From: Streptomyces curacoi
GTDB lineage: Bacteria; Actinomycetota; Actinomycetes; Streptomycetales; Streptomycetaceae
Direction of reading: 5' to 3'
Assembly: GCF_001513975.1 (NCBI RefSeq)
Contig: NZ_KQ947986.1
Span: 536,713 to 600,712, forward strand
DNA: 64,000 bases
In this document: one piece after another, positions 26,278 to 34,863 of the stretch
Layout: every line of letters starts with the position of its first letter
How positions within the stretch are numbered: the stretch's first letter is position 1
The notes under the pieces: generated by a model
Seen by the model: the letters and a program-made list of their open reading frames with translations, nothing else
The model's database searches: none
What the model was told of the DNA's origin: nothing
Program-made: the position numbers and the translations under genes

Positions 26278-27374
26278 GGGGTGCTCCCTTCTGGGGTGGC
26301 GGAGGGATCGCCATGAGGTGGTGGGACGGGTACGGGTGATCGGGTGGCCGTGGCCGCGGCCCGGTGGAGGAACGGGAGGGAGAGTTCGGCGAAGTGAGGG
26401 CCCGCGTGGGAGTGGCGGGGCAGTTCGACGACGGTCAGGCCCTGGTAGCGGTTGGCGCGGAGGGCGGCGAGCACGGACGGGAAGTCGATCTCGCCCTCGC
26501 CGAAGGGGAGGTGTTCATGGATACCGCGGCGCATGTCCTCGATCTGGACGTGGCGCAGCCAGGGCGCGGCGGCGTGTACGCAGTCGGCGGGAGAGAGGGG
26601 TTCGAGGCATTGGCAGTGCCCGATGTCGAGGGTCAGGCCGAGGTGTGCCGGGTCGCCGAGCAGGTGGCGGAGCCGGTGGAAGTCGGCGAGGGTGGCGAGG
26701 AGATGGCCCGGTTCGGGTTCGACGGCGAGGGGGATGTCGGCGGTGGTGGCCGCGTCCAGGACCGGGGTGAGCGCGTCGGCAAGGCGGTGCCAGGCCGTCT
26801 CCGGGCCCGTTTCCGGGGGTGTGATTCCGCTGAAGCAGTGGACGGCGTGGGCACCGAGGTCGGCGGCGATCCGGACGGCACGGATCAGCAGGTCGACGCG
26901 GCGGGCACGGTCGTCCGGGTCGGGGTCCAGCAGGGAGGGGCCGTGCTTGCGACGCGGGTCGAGCACATAGCGGGCGCCCGTCTCCACGGTGACTTGCAGA
27001 CCGAGCGTGTCCAGCCGCTGTGCGAGGCGGCGGGTCCGGGCGGCGACGTCAGGGGCGAGCGGGTCCAGGTGCATGTGGTCGAGCGTCAGGCCGACGCCGT
27101 CGTAGCCGAGGTCGGCGAGCAGGGCCAGGGCGTCGTCGAGGCGGAGGTCGGCGAGGCCGTTGGTGCCGTAGCCGAAGCGGAGGGGGATGACGTCCGCGAC
27201 GTCCGTGACCTCCGCGACCTCCGTGACTTCCGTGACTTCCGTGACATCCTCGACCTCCGCGACGTCCGGCGCCTGGGAGAGGGCAGTCGCGCGCCCGGTG
27301 CCGGTGTCGTAAGGGCTCCCGGGGGCCCTCGGTGCCTCGGTTGGCCGGACCGGGACGCTCGTCGGGTGGCTCAT
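26274..27374 (-). CDS. Sugar phosphate isomerase/epimerase-like TIM barrel with a repeat-derived N-terminus
   Basis: A 366-residue protein. Residues 1-63 are a low-complexity head ending in a run of Glu-Val/Asp-Val triplets encoded by 9-bp DNA repeats. The barrel begins at IPLRFGYGTNGLADLRLDDA. Likely metal-site strands are VTVETGARYVLDP, LAVEPEPGHLLAT, LTLDIGHCQC and HVQIEDM, followed by ELPRHSHAGPHFA. ATG 27374 overlaps the prenyltransferase stop by 4 bases. It is a second isomerase-like protein in the Ebo-type operon; its product could also be initiated internally, downstream of the repeat. Confidence 0.83.
   Translation of the reverse strand: MSHPTSVPVRPTEAPRAPGSPYDTGTGRATALSQAPDVAEVEDVTEVTEVTEVAEVTDVADVIPLRFGYGTNGLADLRLDDALALLADLGYDGVGLTLDHMHLDPLAPDVAARTRRLAQRLDTLGLQVTVETGARYVLDPRRKHGPSLLDPDPDDRARRVDLLIRAVRIAADLGAHAVHCFSGITPPETGPETAWHRLADALTPVLDAATTADIPLAVEPEPGHLLATLADFHRLRHLLGDPAHLGLTLDIGHCQCLEPLSPADCVHAAAPWLRHVQIEDMRRGIHEHLPFGEGEIDFPSVLAALRANRYQGLTVVELPRHSHAGPHFAELSLPFLHRAAATATRSPVPVPPPHGDPSATPEGSTP
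27189..27269. repeat. Tandem 9-bp repeat (9 copies) inside a TIM-barrel gene
   Basis: Nine consecutive 9-base units close to GACNTCCGY on the plus strand encode the Glu-Val-Thr/Ala/Asp-Val run at the N-terminus of the gene. Because the unit is a multiple of three, copy-number changes keep the frame and only lengthen or shorten the acidic linker. Confidence 0.85.
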
Positions 27375-28504
27375 GTGACGCTCACCTTTCTGCCGAACCG
27401 TCGGCCGAGCGGGGCGAGACCCGCGATGAACAGGGCGGTGAGGCCGGCACCGGATCGGGCGGTCAGGGCGGCCTGGAGGGGGATCGTGGCGCGGATGCCA
27501 CCGCCGACGGCTCGTTGGGTGAGCGGGGGTGACGGGTTGAGCGCGGCGTGGAGGTAGGGGCGCGCAGCGGTCGCGGCGTAGGCGGCGGCGAGGGCTGTGC
27601 TCAGGGCATCGGCGGCCGGCCGTGTCGGGCCGGACCAGCGGCGTCGGCGGTGACGGGCCATGGGCGCGAGGGCGTCGGGGCGGATGCCCGGCAGGCCGTG
27701 GGGGGCTGCTTCCCCGGGGCCGGCCGGGGGTCGGGGGGCGGTGGGCCGGTGTGCCAGCAGGCGGCCGAGGAGGGCCGTGGTGGCCAGGGCCGTGAGAGGC
27801 GCCAGGGAGGAACCGCCTTTGGTCTCCTGGCGGGACACCGCGGTGACCGCGAGCGTGTGGGTGCCCAGCAGGGCGGCCGACGGTAGCGCCTCGCGGATGT
27901 GTCCGGTGGTGGAGGCGGCGCCGAGGAGCAGGTCCAGGGCACGGGCGGCGGCCATGACCGCGGGGCCGGCCGGGGTGTGCTTCAGGGCGAGGTCGTAGGC
28001 CCAGACGGTGACCGCGAGCGGCGCGGCGATCGTGAGAACGGGACGGCCGGCACGGGCTGCGACGGCCAGGCCCGCGCCGGTGAGGGCGCAGGCCGCGGTG
28101 AGGGCGGCCGCGGGGCGGATGCGGCCGGACGGGAGGGGGCGGTGAGGGCGTTCCGTTGCATCCTCCGCGCGGTCCGCCCAGTCGTTGAGGGCCATGCCGG
28201 CCTGGTACAGACAGAGGGAGGAACCGATGGCGAGCAGAGTGCGCGAGTCGGCGCGCGCGCCGGTCGCGGCGGCGCCTGCCAGTGCGTCGCCGGGGACGGT
28301 GAACAGGGCGGGCAGGCGCAGGAGTTCGGCCCAGGCCAGGCGCGGGTTCCGCCGCTCGGGGTCTTCCGCCGACCGGCCCGTGACCACGCGGGCGGGCCTG
28401 GCCTCGGGCGCCGACGAGCGTGCGTCCTCACTCCGGCCGGACTCTGTCTGCCGGGACCGGCCACCAGCCGACGGCGACGAGTGCCGCTTCCCGTGCCCCT
28501 TCAC
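27371..28504 (-). CDS. eboC: UbiA-family prenyltransferase (EboC-like)
   Basis: A 377-residue integral-membrane prenyltransferase. After a 50-residue charged head, about eight membrane segments follow. The first Asp-rich motif is ALNDWADRAEDATERPHRPL (about 105-124), the NDxxDxxxD site that binds Mg-prenyl diphosphate. The second region, YDLALKHTPAGP, follows the fourth segment but is weaker than the classic DxxxD. The start is GTG 28504, overlapping the stop of the synthase gene (GTGA). EboC prenyltransferases are core members of ebo clusters; here the acceptor may be the inositol- or cyclitol-type product of the upstream gene (inference). Confidence 0.88.
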   Translation of the reverse strand: MKGHGKRHSSPSAGGRSRQTESGRSEDARSSAPEARPARVVTGRSAEDPERRNPRLAWAELLRLPALFTVPGDALAGAAATGARADSRTLLAIGSSLCLYQAGMALNDWADRAEDATERPHRPLPSGRIRPAAALTAACALTGAGLAVAARAGRPVLTIAAPLAVTVWAYDLALKHTPAGPAVMAAARALDLLLGAASTTGHIREALPSAALLGTHTLAVTAVSRQETKGGSSLAPLTALATTALLGRLLAHRPTAPRPPAGPGEAAPHGLPGIRPDALAPMARHRRRRWSGPTRPAADALSTALAAAYAATAARPYLHAALNPSPPLTQRAVGGGIRATIPLQAALTARSGAGLTALFIAGLAPLGRRFGRKVSVT

Positions 28505-29700
28505 CGCTGCTCCTCGATGCGGTCGGCGGCATCGCGCCCGCCGGGGCGGGCGAGTCGGTCACCGCGCGGCTCTGCACCGGCCCGCCGCAACCGCTCGGCG
28601 AACCGCCGCAAGGCCGCGTACTGCTCCGCCAGCGCCCCGGGCCCCTCCCCCGCCGGGTCCTTGAAGTAGAAGCCCAGTTCGCCGAGCGGTCCGGACAGGC
28701 CCGTCTCGTGGGCGCGTGCCGTCAGGCGGGCCAGGTCGAGGACCAGCGGTGCCGCCAGGGCGGAGTCGCAGCCCTGCCAGATGGTCTGGAGGATCATGCG
28801 GGTGCCGAGGAAGCCGTCGAAGGCGATGTGGTCCCAGGCGGTCTTCCAGTCGCCGAGGGCCGGGACGTCGTCGATGTGGACCTCGCCCTCGGGAGCCGCC
28901 CCGAGGGTGTCGGCCAGCACCCGTTCCTTGCCGGCGTTCTTCGCGGCCGCCGCGGCCGGATCGGCCAGGGAGGCGCCGTCGCCGCCGCCGAGGAGGTTCG
29001 TGCCGGACCAGGCGCGGACCGTCAACGCCCGTTGGCTGAACATCGGGCCGAGGACCGAGCGGAGCAGTGTCTGGCCCGTCTTGCCGTCGCGGCCGGCGTA
29101 CGGCAGGCCGGCCGAGGCCACCAGGGGTGTCAGTGCCGGGTGGTCCAGGCCCGTGGAGGGGGTGAAGTTCACGTACGGGCAGCCCGCGCGCAGGGCCGCC
29201 GCCGCGTACAGCGCACTCGGCGGCAGAGCGGCGCCGGTGGGCGGGGGCTCGGTGGAGGCGACGTTCACTACGACCGCCCGGGCGAGGTCGTACCGCCGTA
29301 TGAAGTCCCGTAGGTCGCAGGCGAAGGCGGTGATCAGCTCCTCCTCGCCACGGGTGTCTCCGGGGAGCGGGCCGCCGGTTCTGATCTCCCGGTCGGCGGC
29401 GGAGAGCTCGGCCCGGACCGCGGTCGGGAGGCCTGGGGGCAGGACGCCGCCCGCCGCCAGGGCCTCCGCGCGTTTGGGCAGGGGGCAGTCCACCGTGTCG
29501 TGGCCGCCGAAGACGAGGGACGACAGCGCGGGCAGGCCGCTGTCCGCGAACATCGGTGTCTCGGTGACCAGGCCCGTCGGCGGGTGCAGGCCCGCGGTGA
29601 CGGCGGCGCACCCGGCGACGACGGTCGTGGCGACGGAGCCGCGCGCCCCGATCAGCCAGACGCCGACGCGCGATACGGACGGGGAAACGGGCGCGGACAT
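28501..29700 (-). CDS. myo-Inositol-1-phosphate synthase-like protein, first gene of the Ebo-type operon
   Basis: A 399-residue member of the inositol-phosphate synthase superfamily. It has the NAD-binding loop LIGARGSVATTVVAGCAAV (about 14-32), VNVASTEPPP, VNFTPSTGLDHPAL, the active-site region GRDGKTGQTLLRSVLGPMF and AWSGTNLLGGGDG. ATG 29700 has a perfect AAGGAGG; the in-frame extension to 29889 is not supported. It should convert a sugar phosphate (perhaps glucose-6-phosphate) to a cyclitol phosphate. In cyanobacterial and algal ebo clusters the sugar-cyclising member is a dehydroquinate-synthase-like EboD; here that place seems to be taken by this enzyme. Confidence 0.88.
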   Translation of the reverse strand: MSAPVSPSVSRVGVWLIGARGSVATTVVAGCAAVTAGLHPPTGLVTETPMFADSGLPALSSLVFGGHDTVDCPLPKRAEALAAGGVLPPGLPTAVRAELSAADREIRTGGPLPGDTRGEEELITAFACDLRDFIRRYDLARAVVVNVASTEPPPTGAALPPSALYAAAALRAGCPYVNFTPSTGLDHPALTPLVASAGLPYAGRDGKTGQTLLRSVLGPMFSQRALTVRAWSGTNLLGGGDGASLADPAAAAAKNAGKERVLADTLGAAPEGEVHIDDVPALGDWKTAWDHIAFDGFLGTRMILQTIWQGCDSALAAPLVLDLARLTARAHETGLSGPLGELGFYFKDPAGEGPGALAEQYAALRRFAERLRRAGAEPRGDRLARPGGRDAADRIEEQR

Positions 29701-29775
29701 GGCAGCCTCCTTGTCGAGCGCGTCGTACGGAAACCCCGTGGGCCGGGCCCCTGAAGCGAGGCCCGGTGGGGTGAA

Positions 29776-29813
29776 GACGGCGGGCGGGAGTCCGGCGTCC
29801 CCCGCCCGCCGTC
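29776..29813 (-). terminator. Terminator after the ThuA-DUF1080 gene
   Basis: A 13-bp perfect stem, GACGGCGGGCGGG/CCCGCCCGCCGTC, with a 12-base loop, begins 2 bases after the stop of the lipoprotein gene. It separates the sugar operon from the Ebo-type operon on the same strand. Confidence 0.7.
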
Positions 29814-29815
29814 GC

Positions 29816-31204
29816 TCAGTCGCCCTGCGAAGCCATGAGTCCGGAGGACTTCGCGGACTTCGCGGGCAGTTCCTTGATCCGGATGTCACGGAAGGACACC
29901 TCGTCGTCGGCTCCGTGGTTCTGGATGCCGATGTGTCCGTCGGTGAGGCTCCGGGCCGGGTCGGTGTTGGTGAAGTCGTTGATCTTCACGCCGTTGAGAT
30001 AGACGCGGAGGCGTTCGCCCTCCACGCGGATCTCGTAGGTGTTCCACTCCCCCGGCGGGTTCAGCGCACGATCGCGCTGCTTGAGGTCGGCGGACTGGAA
30101 GCCGTACACGGCCCCGGTGGTGCGCTCGGGGGCGTCGGTCGCGTCGATCTGGATCTCGTAGCCGTTGTTGACCGCCGACCACGGGTCGTCCGAGGGCGGG
30201 AAGCCCACGAACACACCGGAGTTGTCGTCGCCGGCCATCTTCCAGTCGAGCTTCAGGGAGTACGACCCGAAGCCCGACGCGGCGTACCAGAGCATCCCCA
30301 TGCCGCCGGTGGTCGTGAGCGTGCCGTCGTCGGACAGGGTGAAGGAGCCCGGGCCCGCCTGGCGCCAGCCGTCCAGCGAGGCCTGGGTGCCGTCGAAGAG
30401 CGGGCGGTAGCCGTTCTCCGGGCGGCAGTCGGCCTGGGCGTCGCCGATGGCCCAGCGGATGCCGCCCAGCAGATGCTCACGGAAGAGGGGCTCGGCGTAG
30501 GACTCCTTGGTGTGGCCGCCGCCGGTGTAGAAGGCGCGGCCGCCCTGGTAGTTCTGGCACCAGGCGATCGGATGGTCGCCGTTCATGGTGCCGCCGGTGT
30601 ACGAGGTCTCGTCGAGGGACGCGAGGACATGGGCCCGCTCCCGCGGATTGGAGCGGTAGTTGTACCACTCGTCCGTGCGGTTCCACGTCTCGGCAAGGCC
30701 CGAGGTCGCCGGGTGGGCGTGGTCCTCGACGTCCACGGTCGCCGGCTGGATCGCCGGGTGCGACTGGAAGTAGGCGCCGGCCAGGCCGCCGTAGAACGCC
30801 CAGTCGTACTCGGTGTCGGCGGCGGCGTGGATGCCGACGTAGCCTCCGCCGCGCCGGATGTAGCCCTCGAAGGCCGTCTGCTGGGCGGCGTTCAGGACGT
30901 CTCCGGTCGTGGACAGGAACACGACCGCCGCGTAGCGACGCAGGTTGCCGGCGGTGAAGGCCGCGGCGTCCTCCGTCGCGTCGACCGTGAAGCCGCCCGT
31001 GGCGCCGAGCTGTTTCACCGCGGCGACGCCGTCGGGGATCGAGTCGTGGCGGAAGCCGGCCGTCTTGGAGAAGACCAGCACCCGCTTGCCGTCGTCCCGG
31101 GCCCGGGAGTCCTCCGACGCCTGTGACGCGGCCGGTCCCGAGACACAGCCGAGGAGTACGGCGGCTCCCACAACTGCGGTGGTCAGTCGTCCGGTTGGAC
31201 GCAT
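29816..31204 (-). CDS. ThuA-domain and DUF1080 (3-keto-disaccharide hydrolase) lipoprotein
   Basis: A 462-residue secreted lipoprotein. The signal ends in a lipobox VLLGC (Cys20). Residues about 40-255 form a ThuA-like glutamine-amidotransferase fold (VLVFSKTAGFRHDSIPDGV, GGYVGIHAAADTEYDW, GGHTKESYAE). Residues about 265-450 form a DUF1080 jelly roll (YRPLFDGTQASLDGWRQAG, SGVFVGFPP, VYLNGVKINDF). ATG 31204 is chosen over 31210 because AGGAGG lies 6 bases before it and would abut the other. DUF1080 proteins cleave 3-keto-glycosides, which fits the Gfo/Idh/MocA dehydrogenase in this operon. Last gene of the operon, with a terminator 2 bases downstream. Confidence 0.9.
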   Translation of the reverse strand: MRPTGRLTTAVVGAAVLLGCVSGPAASQASEDSRARDDGKRVLVFSKTAGFRHDSIPDGVAAVKQLGATGGFTVDATEDAAAFTAGNLRRYAAVVFLSTTGDVLNAAQQTAFEGYIRRGGGYVGIHAAADTEYDWAFYGGLAGAYFQSHPAIQPATVDVEDHAHPATSGLAETWNRTDEWYNYRSNPRERAHVLASLDETSYTGGTMNGDHPIAWCQNYQGGRAFYTGGGHTKESYAEPLFREHLLGGIRWAIGDAQADCRPENGYRPLFDGTQASLDGWRQAGPGSFTLSDDGTLTTTGGMGMLWYAASGFGSYSLKLDWKMAGDDNSGVFVGFPPSDDPWSAVNNGYEIQIDATDAPERTTGAVYGFQSADLKQRDRALNPPGEWNTYEIRVEGERLRVYLNGVKINDFTNTDPARSLTDGHIGIQNHGADDEVSFRDIRIKELPAKSAKSSGLMASQGD

Positions 31205-31224
31205 GCTCATCCTCCTGCCTCCTT

Positions 31225-33744
31225 TCAGCCGGTCGTGAAGGTGAAGTCGTCCACGTCGTACAGCGCGCCGGTGCCGCTGCCCTTGAAGACGAGGTGGAGC
31301 GTGGTCGTACCCCTGGGCGCGCGGGACAGGTCGGCGGTGACGTCCTGGAAGGTCTCCCAGCCGCCGGTCACCGGCACGGTCGCCGTGCCGAGCAGGGTGC
31401 CCGTCGAGGACCCGGCACGGATCTCCAGGGTGCCGCCCGCGCCGCCGGAGGAGATCCGGGCGGTGATCTTCTTGGCGTTGCTCAGGGCGTACGGCGTGAA
31501 GGAGATCCAGTCGCCGTTGTGGATGTTGCCGACGGTCCGGCCGCCGTGCGCGGTGTCCTTGGTGATGACGGAGACGCCGGAGCCGTTGCCGAAGTGCTCG
31601 GCCTGGCGGTGCCTGGGCTGGGTGACGTTCTGGTCGTGCGTGGTGAGCGGGGCCTGGCCGCCGCCCCCGCCGTCGGTGTACTCGGCGTCCAGCACGCCGA
31701 AGATGTTGGCGTCCTCGTCGTGGCCGCCGTCGGCGCTGGTCTGGATGGTGCCGGTGCAGCCGTTGGCGGAGGTCACCGGGTGGCCGTGGCTGTCGTGGCC
31801 GAGGATGAAGGTGACCTTGACCTTGGCGCAGTCGATCGTGCGGTCCTCGGGGTCGCTGACCCGCACCTTGAACGGGATCGCGTCACCGAAGCTGAACAGC
31901 TGCCCGTCCTGCGGGAGTTCCAGGGTCACCTTGGGCGCGGTGTTGCCGACCACGATCCGCACGCTCGCGCTGCCGGTGCGGCCGGAGGGGTCCTTGGCGG
32001 TCAGGGTCGCGGTGTAGGTGCCGTTCCTCGTGTAGCGGTACGTCGGGTTCGCCGCCGTCGACTTGCCGCCGTCGCCGAAGTCCCAGCTGTACGTGAGCGC
32101 GTCGCCGTCCTGGTCGGTGGTGCCCTCGGAGGAGAACTGGACCCTCAGCGGCGCCGTGCCCGAGGTCCTGCTCGCCGCGGCCTGCGCGACCGGCGAGTGG
32201 CCGTCGGTCGCGTTCTCGATGCGGTAGAGGCCCGAGTTCTCGTCACCGCCGAACCACGCGGTGCCGTAATCCAACACATACAGCGCGCCGTCCGGGCCGA
32301 AGGCCATGTCCATGATCTGGGTGCCGGTCCACGGAACGTTGTTGATCGACTGCACGGTCCCGGCGTCGTCGCTGACGATCCGCTTGATCCAGCGGCGGCC
32401 GAACTCCCCGGCGAAGAAGTTCCCGTCGTAGGCCTCGGGGAACTTCACCGGCGAGTCGAGCGAGGCGTCGTAGCGGTAGACCGGGCCGCCCATCGGGGAC
32501 TCGGAGCCGGTGCCGAACTCGGGCACCGACCCGCCGTCGTACGGGATCCAGGCGGGCTGGGCCGGGGGCAGGTCGGTCAGGCCGGTGTTGTTCGGCGAGG
32601 TGTTCTTCGGCGCGGCGCAGTCGAAGGACGCGCCGGACTGCCCGGTCGCGAAGTCGTAGTCGACGTAGGCGTCGTTGTCGCCGGTGCAGTACGGCCACCC
32701 GTAGTTGCCGGGGCCGGTGACGCGGGCGAACTCGACCTGGCCGGCCGGTCCGCGCGCCGGGTCGGCGGCGCCGGCGTCGGGGCCGTAGTCGCCGACGTAG
32801 AGGATGCCCGTCTCCTTGTCGACGCTGAAGCGGAACGGGTTGCGGAAGCCCATCGCGTAGATCTCGGGCCGCGTCTTGTCGGTGCCGGGCGGGAAGAGGT
32901 TGCCTTCGGGGATCGAGTACGAGCCGTCGGCGTTCACCTTGATGCGCAGGATCTTGCCGCGCAGGTCGTTGGTGTTGCCGGAGGAACGCTGGGCGTCGAA
33001 GGCGGGGTTGCGGTTCGAGCGCTCATCGATCGGGGTGAAGCCGTCCGACTGGAACGGATTGGTGTCGTCGCCCGTTGAGAGATACAGGTTGCCCGCCGCG
33101 TCGAAGTCGATGTCGCCGCCGACATGGCAGCAAAGGCCGCGCGAGGCGGGGATGTCGAGGATCTTCTTCTCGCTGGCCGCATCGAGCGTGCCGTCGGTCT
33201 TCAGGACGAAGCGGGAGAGGCGGTTGACGCCGTCGAAGCGGGCGAAGTCGGCCGCCGTTCCGGTCGCGGGGGCGTCGCCGGCCGGAGTGTTGAGCGGGGG
33301 TGCGTAGTAGAGGTAGATGAAGCGGTTCTCGGCGAATCCGGGGTCGACGCCGATGCCTTGCAGGCCCTCCTCGTCGTGTGTGTACACGTCGAGCTTGCCG
33401 GCGAGCCTGGTGTTGCCCGCCGCGTCGGTGAGGCGCAGTTCGCCGTCGCGGGAGGTGTGCAGGACCGAACGGTCCGGGAGGACGGCGAGCGACATGGGCT
33501 CCCCGACCTCCGGCTCGCCCTTGGCGAGGGTGACCTGCTGGAAGTCCTCGGCCGCGGCGGCCCGGGCAGCGGCCGCGGCGGCTCCCTCGGCGGCGACGGC
33601 TGCGCCGGCCTGGGGTGCGGTGAAGGTGAGGGTGGCGCCCGCCAGCAGTGCGCCGCTGAGCAGCGCCACCGCCTTGCGGAAGGACAGCCGTCGTCTGTGG
33701 GTCTCGTTTCTGTCGGTGCTGGTGGTGCGGTCGTTCCCGTGCAC
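31225..33744 (-). CDS. Secreted PQQ-type glucose/sorbosone dehydrogenase with PKD and CBM6-like domains
   Basis: An 839-residue exported protein. The signal peptide runs to about residue 49 (AGAAVAAEG). The catalytic six-bladed propeller (about 70-510) has YTHDEEGLQGIGVDPGF, YLYYAP, LCCHVGGDIDFDAAGNLYLS, FRNPFRFSVD and ILYVGDYGPDAG, typical of the soluble glucose dehydrogenase family. A PKD domain (about 515-600: TSGTAPLRVQFSSEG, YSWDFGDGGKST) and a C-terminal carbohydrate-binding domain (about 700-839: GNIHNGDWISFTPYAL, YDVDDFTFTTG) follow. GTG 33744 has GGAGG 5 bases upstream. It oxidises sugars at the cell surface or in polymers, and the operon imports and processes the products (inference). 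Confidence 0.88.
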   Translation of the reverse strand: MHGNDRTTSTDRNETHRRRLSFRKAVALLSGALLAGATLTFTAPQAGAAVAAEGAAAAAARAAAAEDFQQVTLAKGEPEVGEPMSLAVLPDRSVLHTSRDGELRLTDAAGNTRLAGKLDVYTHDEEGLQGIGVDPGFAENRFIYLYYAPPLNTPAGDAPATGTAADFARFDGVNRLSRFVLKTDGTLDAASEKKILDIPASRGLCCHVGGDIDFDAAGNLYLSTGDDTNPFQSDGFTPIDERSNRNPAFDAQRSSGNTNDLRGKILRIKVNADGSYSIPEGNLFPPGTDKTRPEIYAMGFRNPFRFSVDKETGILYVGDYGPDAGAADPARGPAGQVEFARVTGPGNYGWPYCTGDNDAYVDYDFATGQSGASFDCAAPKNTSPNNTGLTDLPPAQPAWIPYDGGSVPEFGTGSESPMGGPVYRYDASLDSPVKFPEAYDGNFFAGEFGRRWIKRIVSDDAGTVQSINNVPWTGTQIMDMAFGPDGALYVLDYGTAWFGGDENSGLYRIENATDGHSPVAQAAASRTSGTAPLRVQFSSEGTTDQDGDALTYSWDFGDGGKSTAANPTYRYTRNGTYTATLTAKDPSGRTGSASVRIVVGNTAPKVTLELPQDGQLFSFGDAIPFKVRVSDPEDRTIDCAKVKVTFILGHDSHGHPVTSANGCTGTIQTSADGGHDEDANIFGVLDAEYTDGGGGGQAPLTTHDQNVTQPRHRQAEHFGNGSGVSVITKDTAHGGRTVGNIHNGDWISFTPYALSNAKKITARISSGGAGGTLEIRAGSSTGTLLGTATVPVTGGWETFQDVTADLSRAPRGTTTLHLVFKGSGTGALYDVDDFTFTTG

Positions 33745-33850
33745 GAGTGCCTCCAGAAAGGGGCCGGTTGTACGGGCGGGTGCGTGCGCCGGGATGCGCC
33801 GTCATCCCGGAGAGTCGAAGCAGAGCTCGACAGGTCCGCGCAAGGACAGG

Positions 33851-34849
33851 TCAGTTGCCGAACGCCGCGTCGAACGAGGCCGACGGCGGCTCGAAGTCGT
33901 ACGCCTTGAGGCGGGTCAGCGCCTCGGGGGCGCCCTGGAGCCGGTCCATGCCGGCGTCCTCCCACTCGACCGAGATCGGGCCCTGGTAGTCGATGGAGCG
34001 CAGCATCCGGAAGACGTCCTCCCAGGGGACGTCGCCGTGCCCGGCGGACACGAAGTCCCAGCCGCGCCGTGGGTCGCCCCAGGGCAGATGGGAGCCGAGC
34101 CGGCCGTTGCGGCCGTCGAGGCGCTTGCGGGCCTCCTTGCAGTCGACGTGGTAGATCCGGTCGCGGAAGTCCCAGAGGAAGCCGACCGGGTCGAGGTCCT
34201 GCCACACGAAGTGCGAGGGGTCGAAGTTCAGACCGAAGGCGGGACGGTTCCCCACCGCCTCCAGGGCGCGCTGGGTCGTCCAGTAGTCGTAGGCGATCTC
34301 GCTCGGGTGGACCTCGTGCGCGAACCGCACGCCTTCCGCGTCGAAGACGTCCAGGACCGGGTTCCAGCGCTCGGCGAAGTCGTCGTAACCGCGTTCGATC
34401 ATCGACTCGGGTGCGGGCGGGAACATGGCGACCAGGTGCCAGATGGCGGAGCCGGTGAAGCCGATCACCGTGTCGACGCCGAAGGCGGCCGCCGCGCGTG
34501 CCGTGTCCTTCATACGGTCCGCGGCGCGCCGCCGGACCCCCTCCGGGTCTCCGTCGCCCCACACCTCGCCCGGCAGGATGGCCTGGTGGCGTTCGTCGAT
34601 GATGGCGTCGCAGACGGCCTGGCCGACCAGATGGTTGGAGACGGCCCAGCACTTGAGGCCGTACTTGTCGAGGAGCTGATGCCTCGACTCCACATAGGAA
34701 GGATTGCTCAGCGCCTTGTCGACCTCGAAGTGGTCGCCCCAGCAGGCGAGTTCGAGTCCGTCGTAGCCGAAGTCGCGGGCGAGCCGGCAGACCTCCTCCA
34801 GCGGCAGGTCCGCCCACTGACCGGTGAACAGCGTGAACGTGCGCGGCAT
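33851..34849 (-). CDS. Sugar phosphate isomerase/epimerase (TIM barrel)
   Basis: A 332-residue xylose-isomerase-like TIM barrel starting [20 protein letters not shown]. Likely metal-binding strands are [34 protein letters not shown] and [13 protein letters not shown] 34849 has GAGGAGG about 10 bases upstream; the long frame beyond it is shadow of the dehydrogenase. It is cytosolic and 14 bases behind the Gfo/Idh/MocA gene. This pairing, with DUF1080, is the toolkit for 3-keto-sugar metabolism, where an isomerase-like protein can epimerise, isomerise or even cleave the keto-sugar. The exact substrate is not visible. Confidence 0.88.
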   Translation of the reverse strand: MPRTFTLFTGQWADLPLEEVCRLARDFGYDGLELACWGDHFEVDKALSNPSYVESRHQLLDKYGLKCWAVSNHLVGQAVCDAIIDERHQAILPGEVWGDGDPEGVRRRAADRMKDTARAAAAFGVDTVIGFTGSAIWHLVAMFPPAPESMIERGYDDFAERWNPVLDVFDAEGVRFAHEVHPSEIAYDYWTTQRALEAVGNRPAFGLNFDPSHFVWQDLDPVGFLWDFRDRIYHVDCKEARKRLDGRNGRLGSHLPWGDPRRGWDFVSAGHGDVPWEDVFRMLRSIDYQGPISVEWEDAGMDRLQGAPEALTRLKAYDFEPPSASFDAAFGN

Positions 34850-34863
34850 GCGCGTCAGCCTCC

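Noticed and set aside
27189..27269. The 9-bp repeats as a CRISPR array
   Set aside because: Units are contiguous with no spacers, are too short, and lie inside a coding frame.
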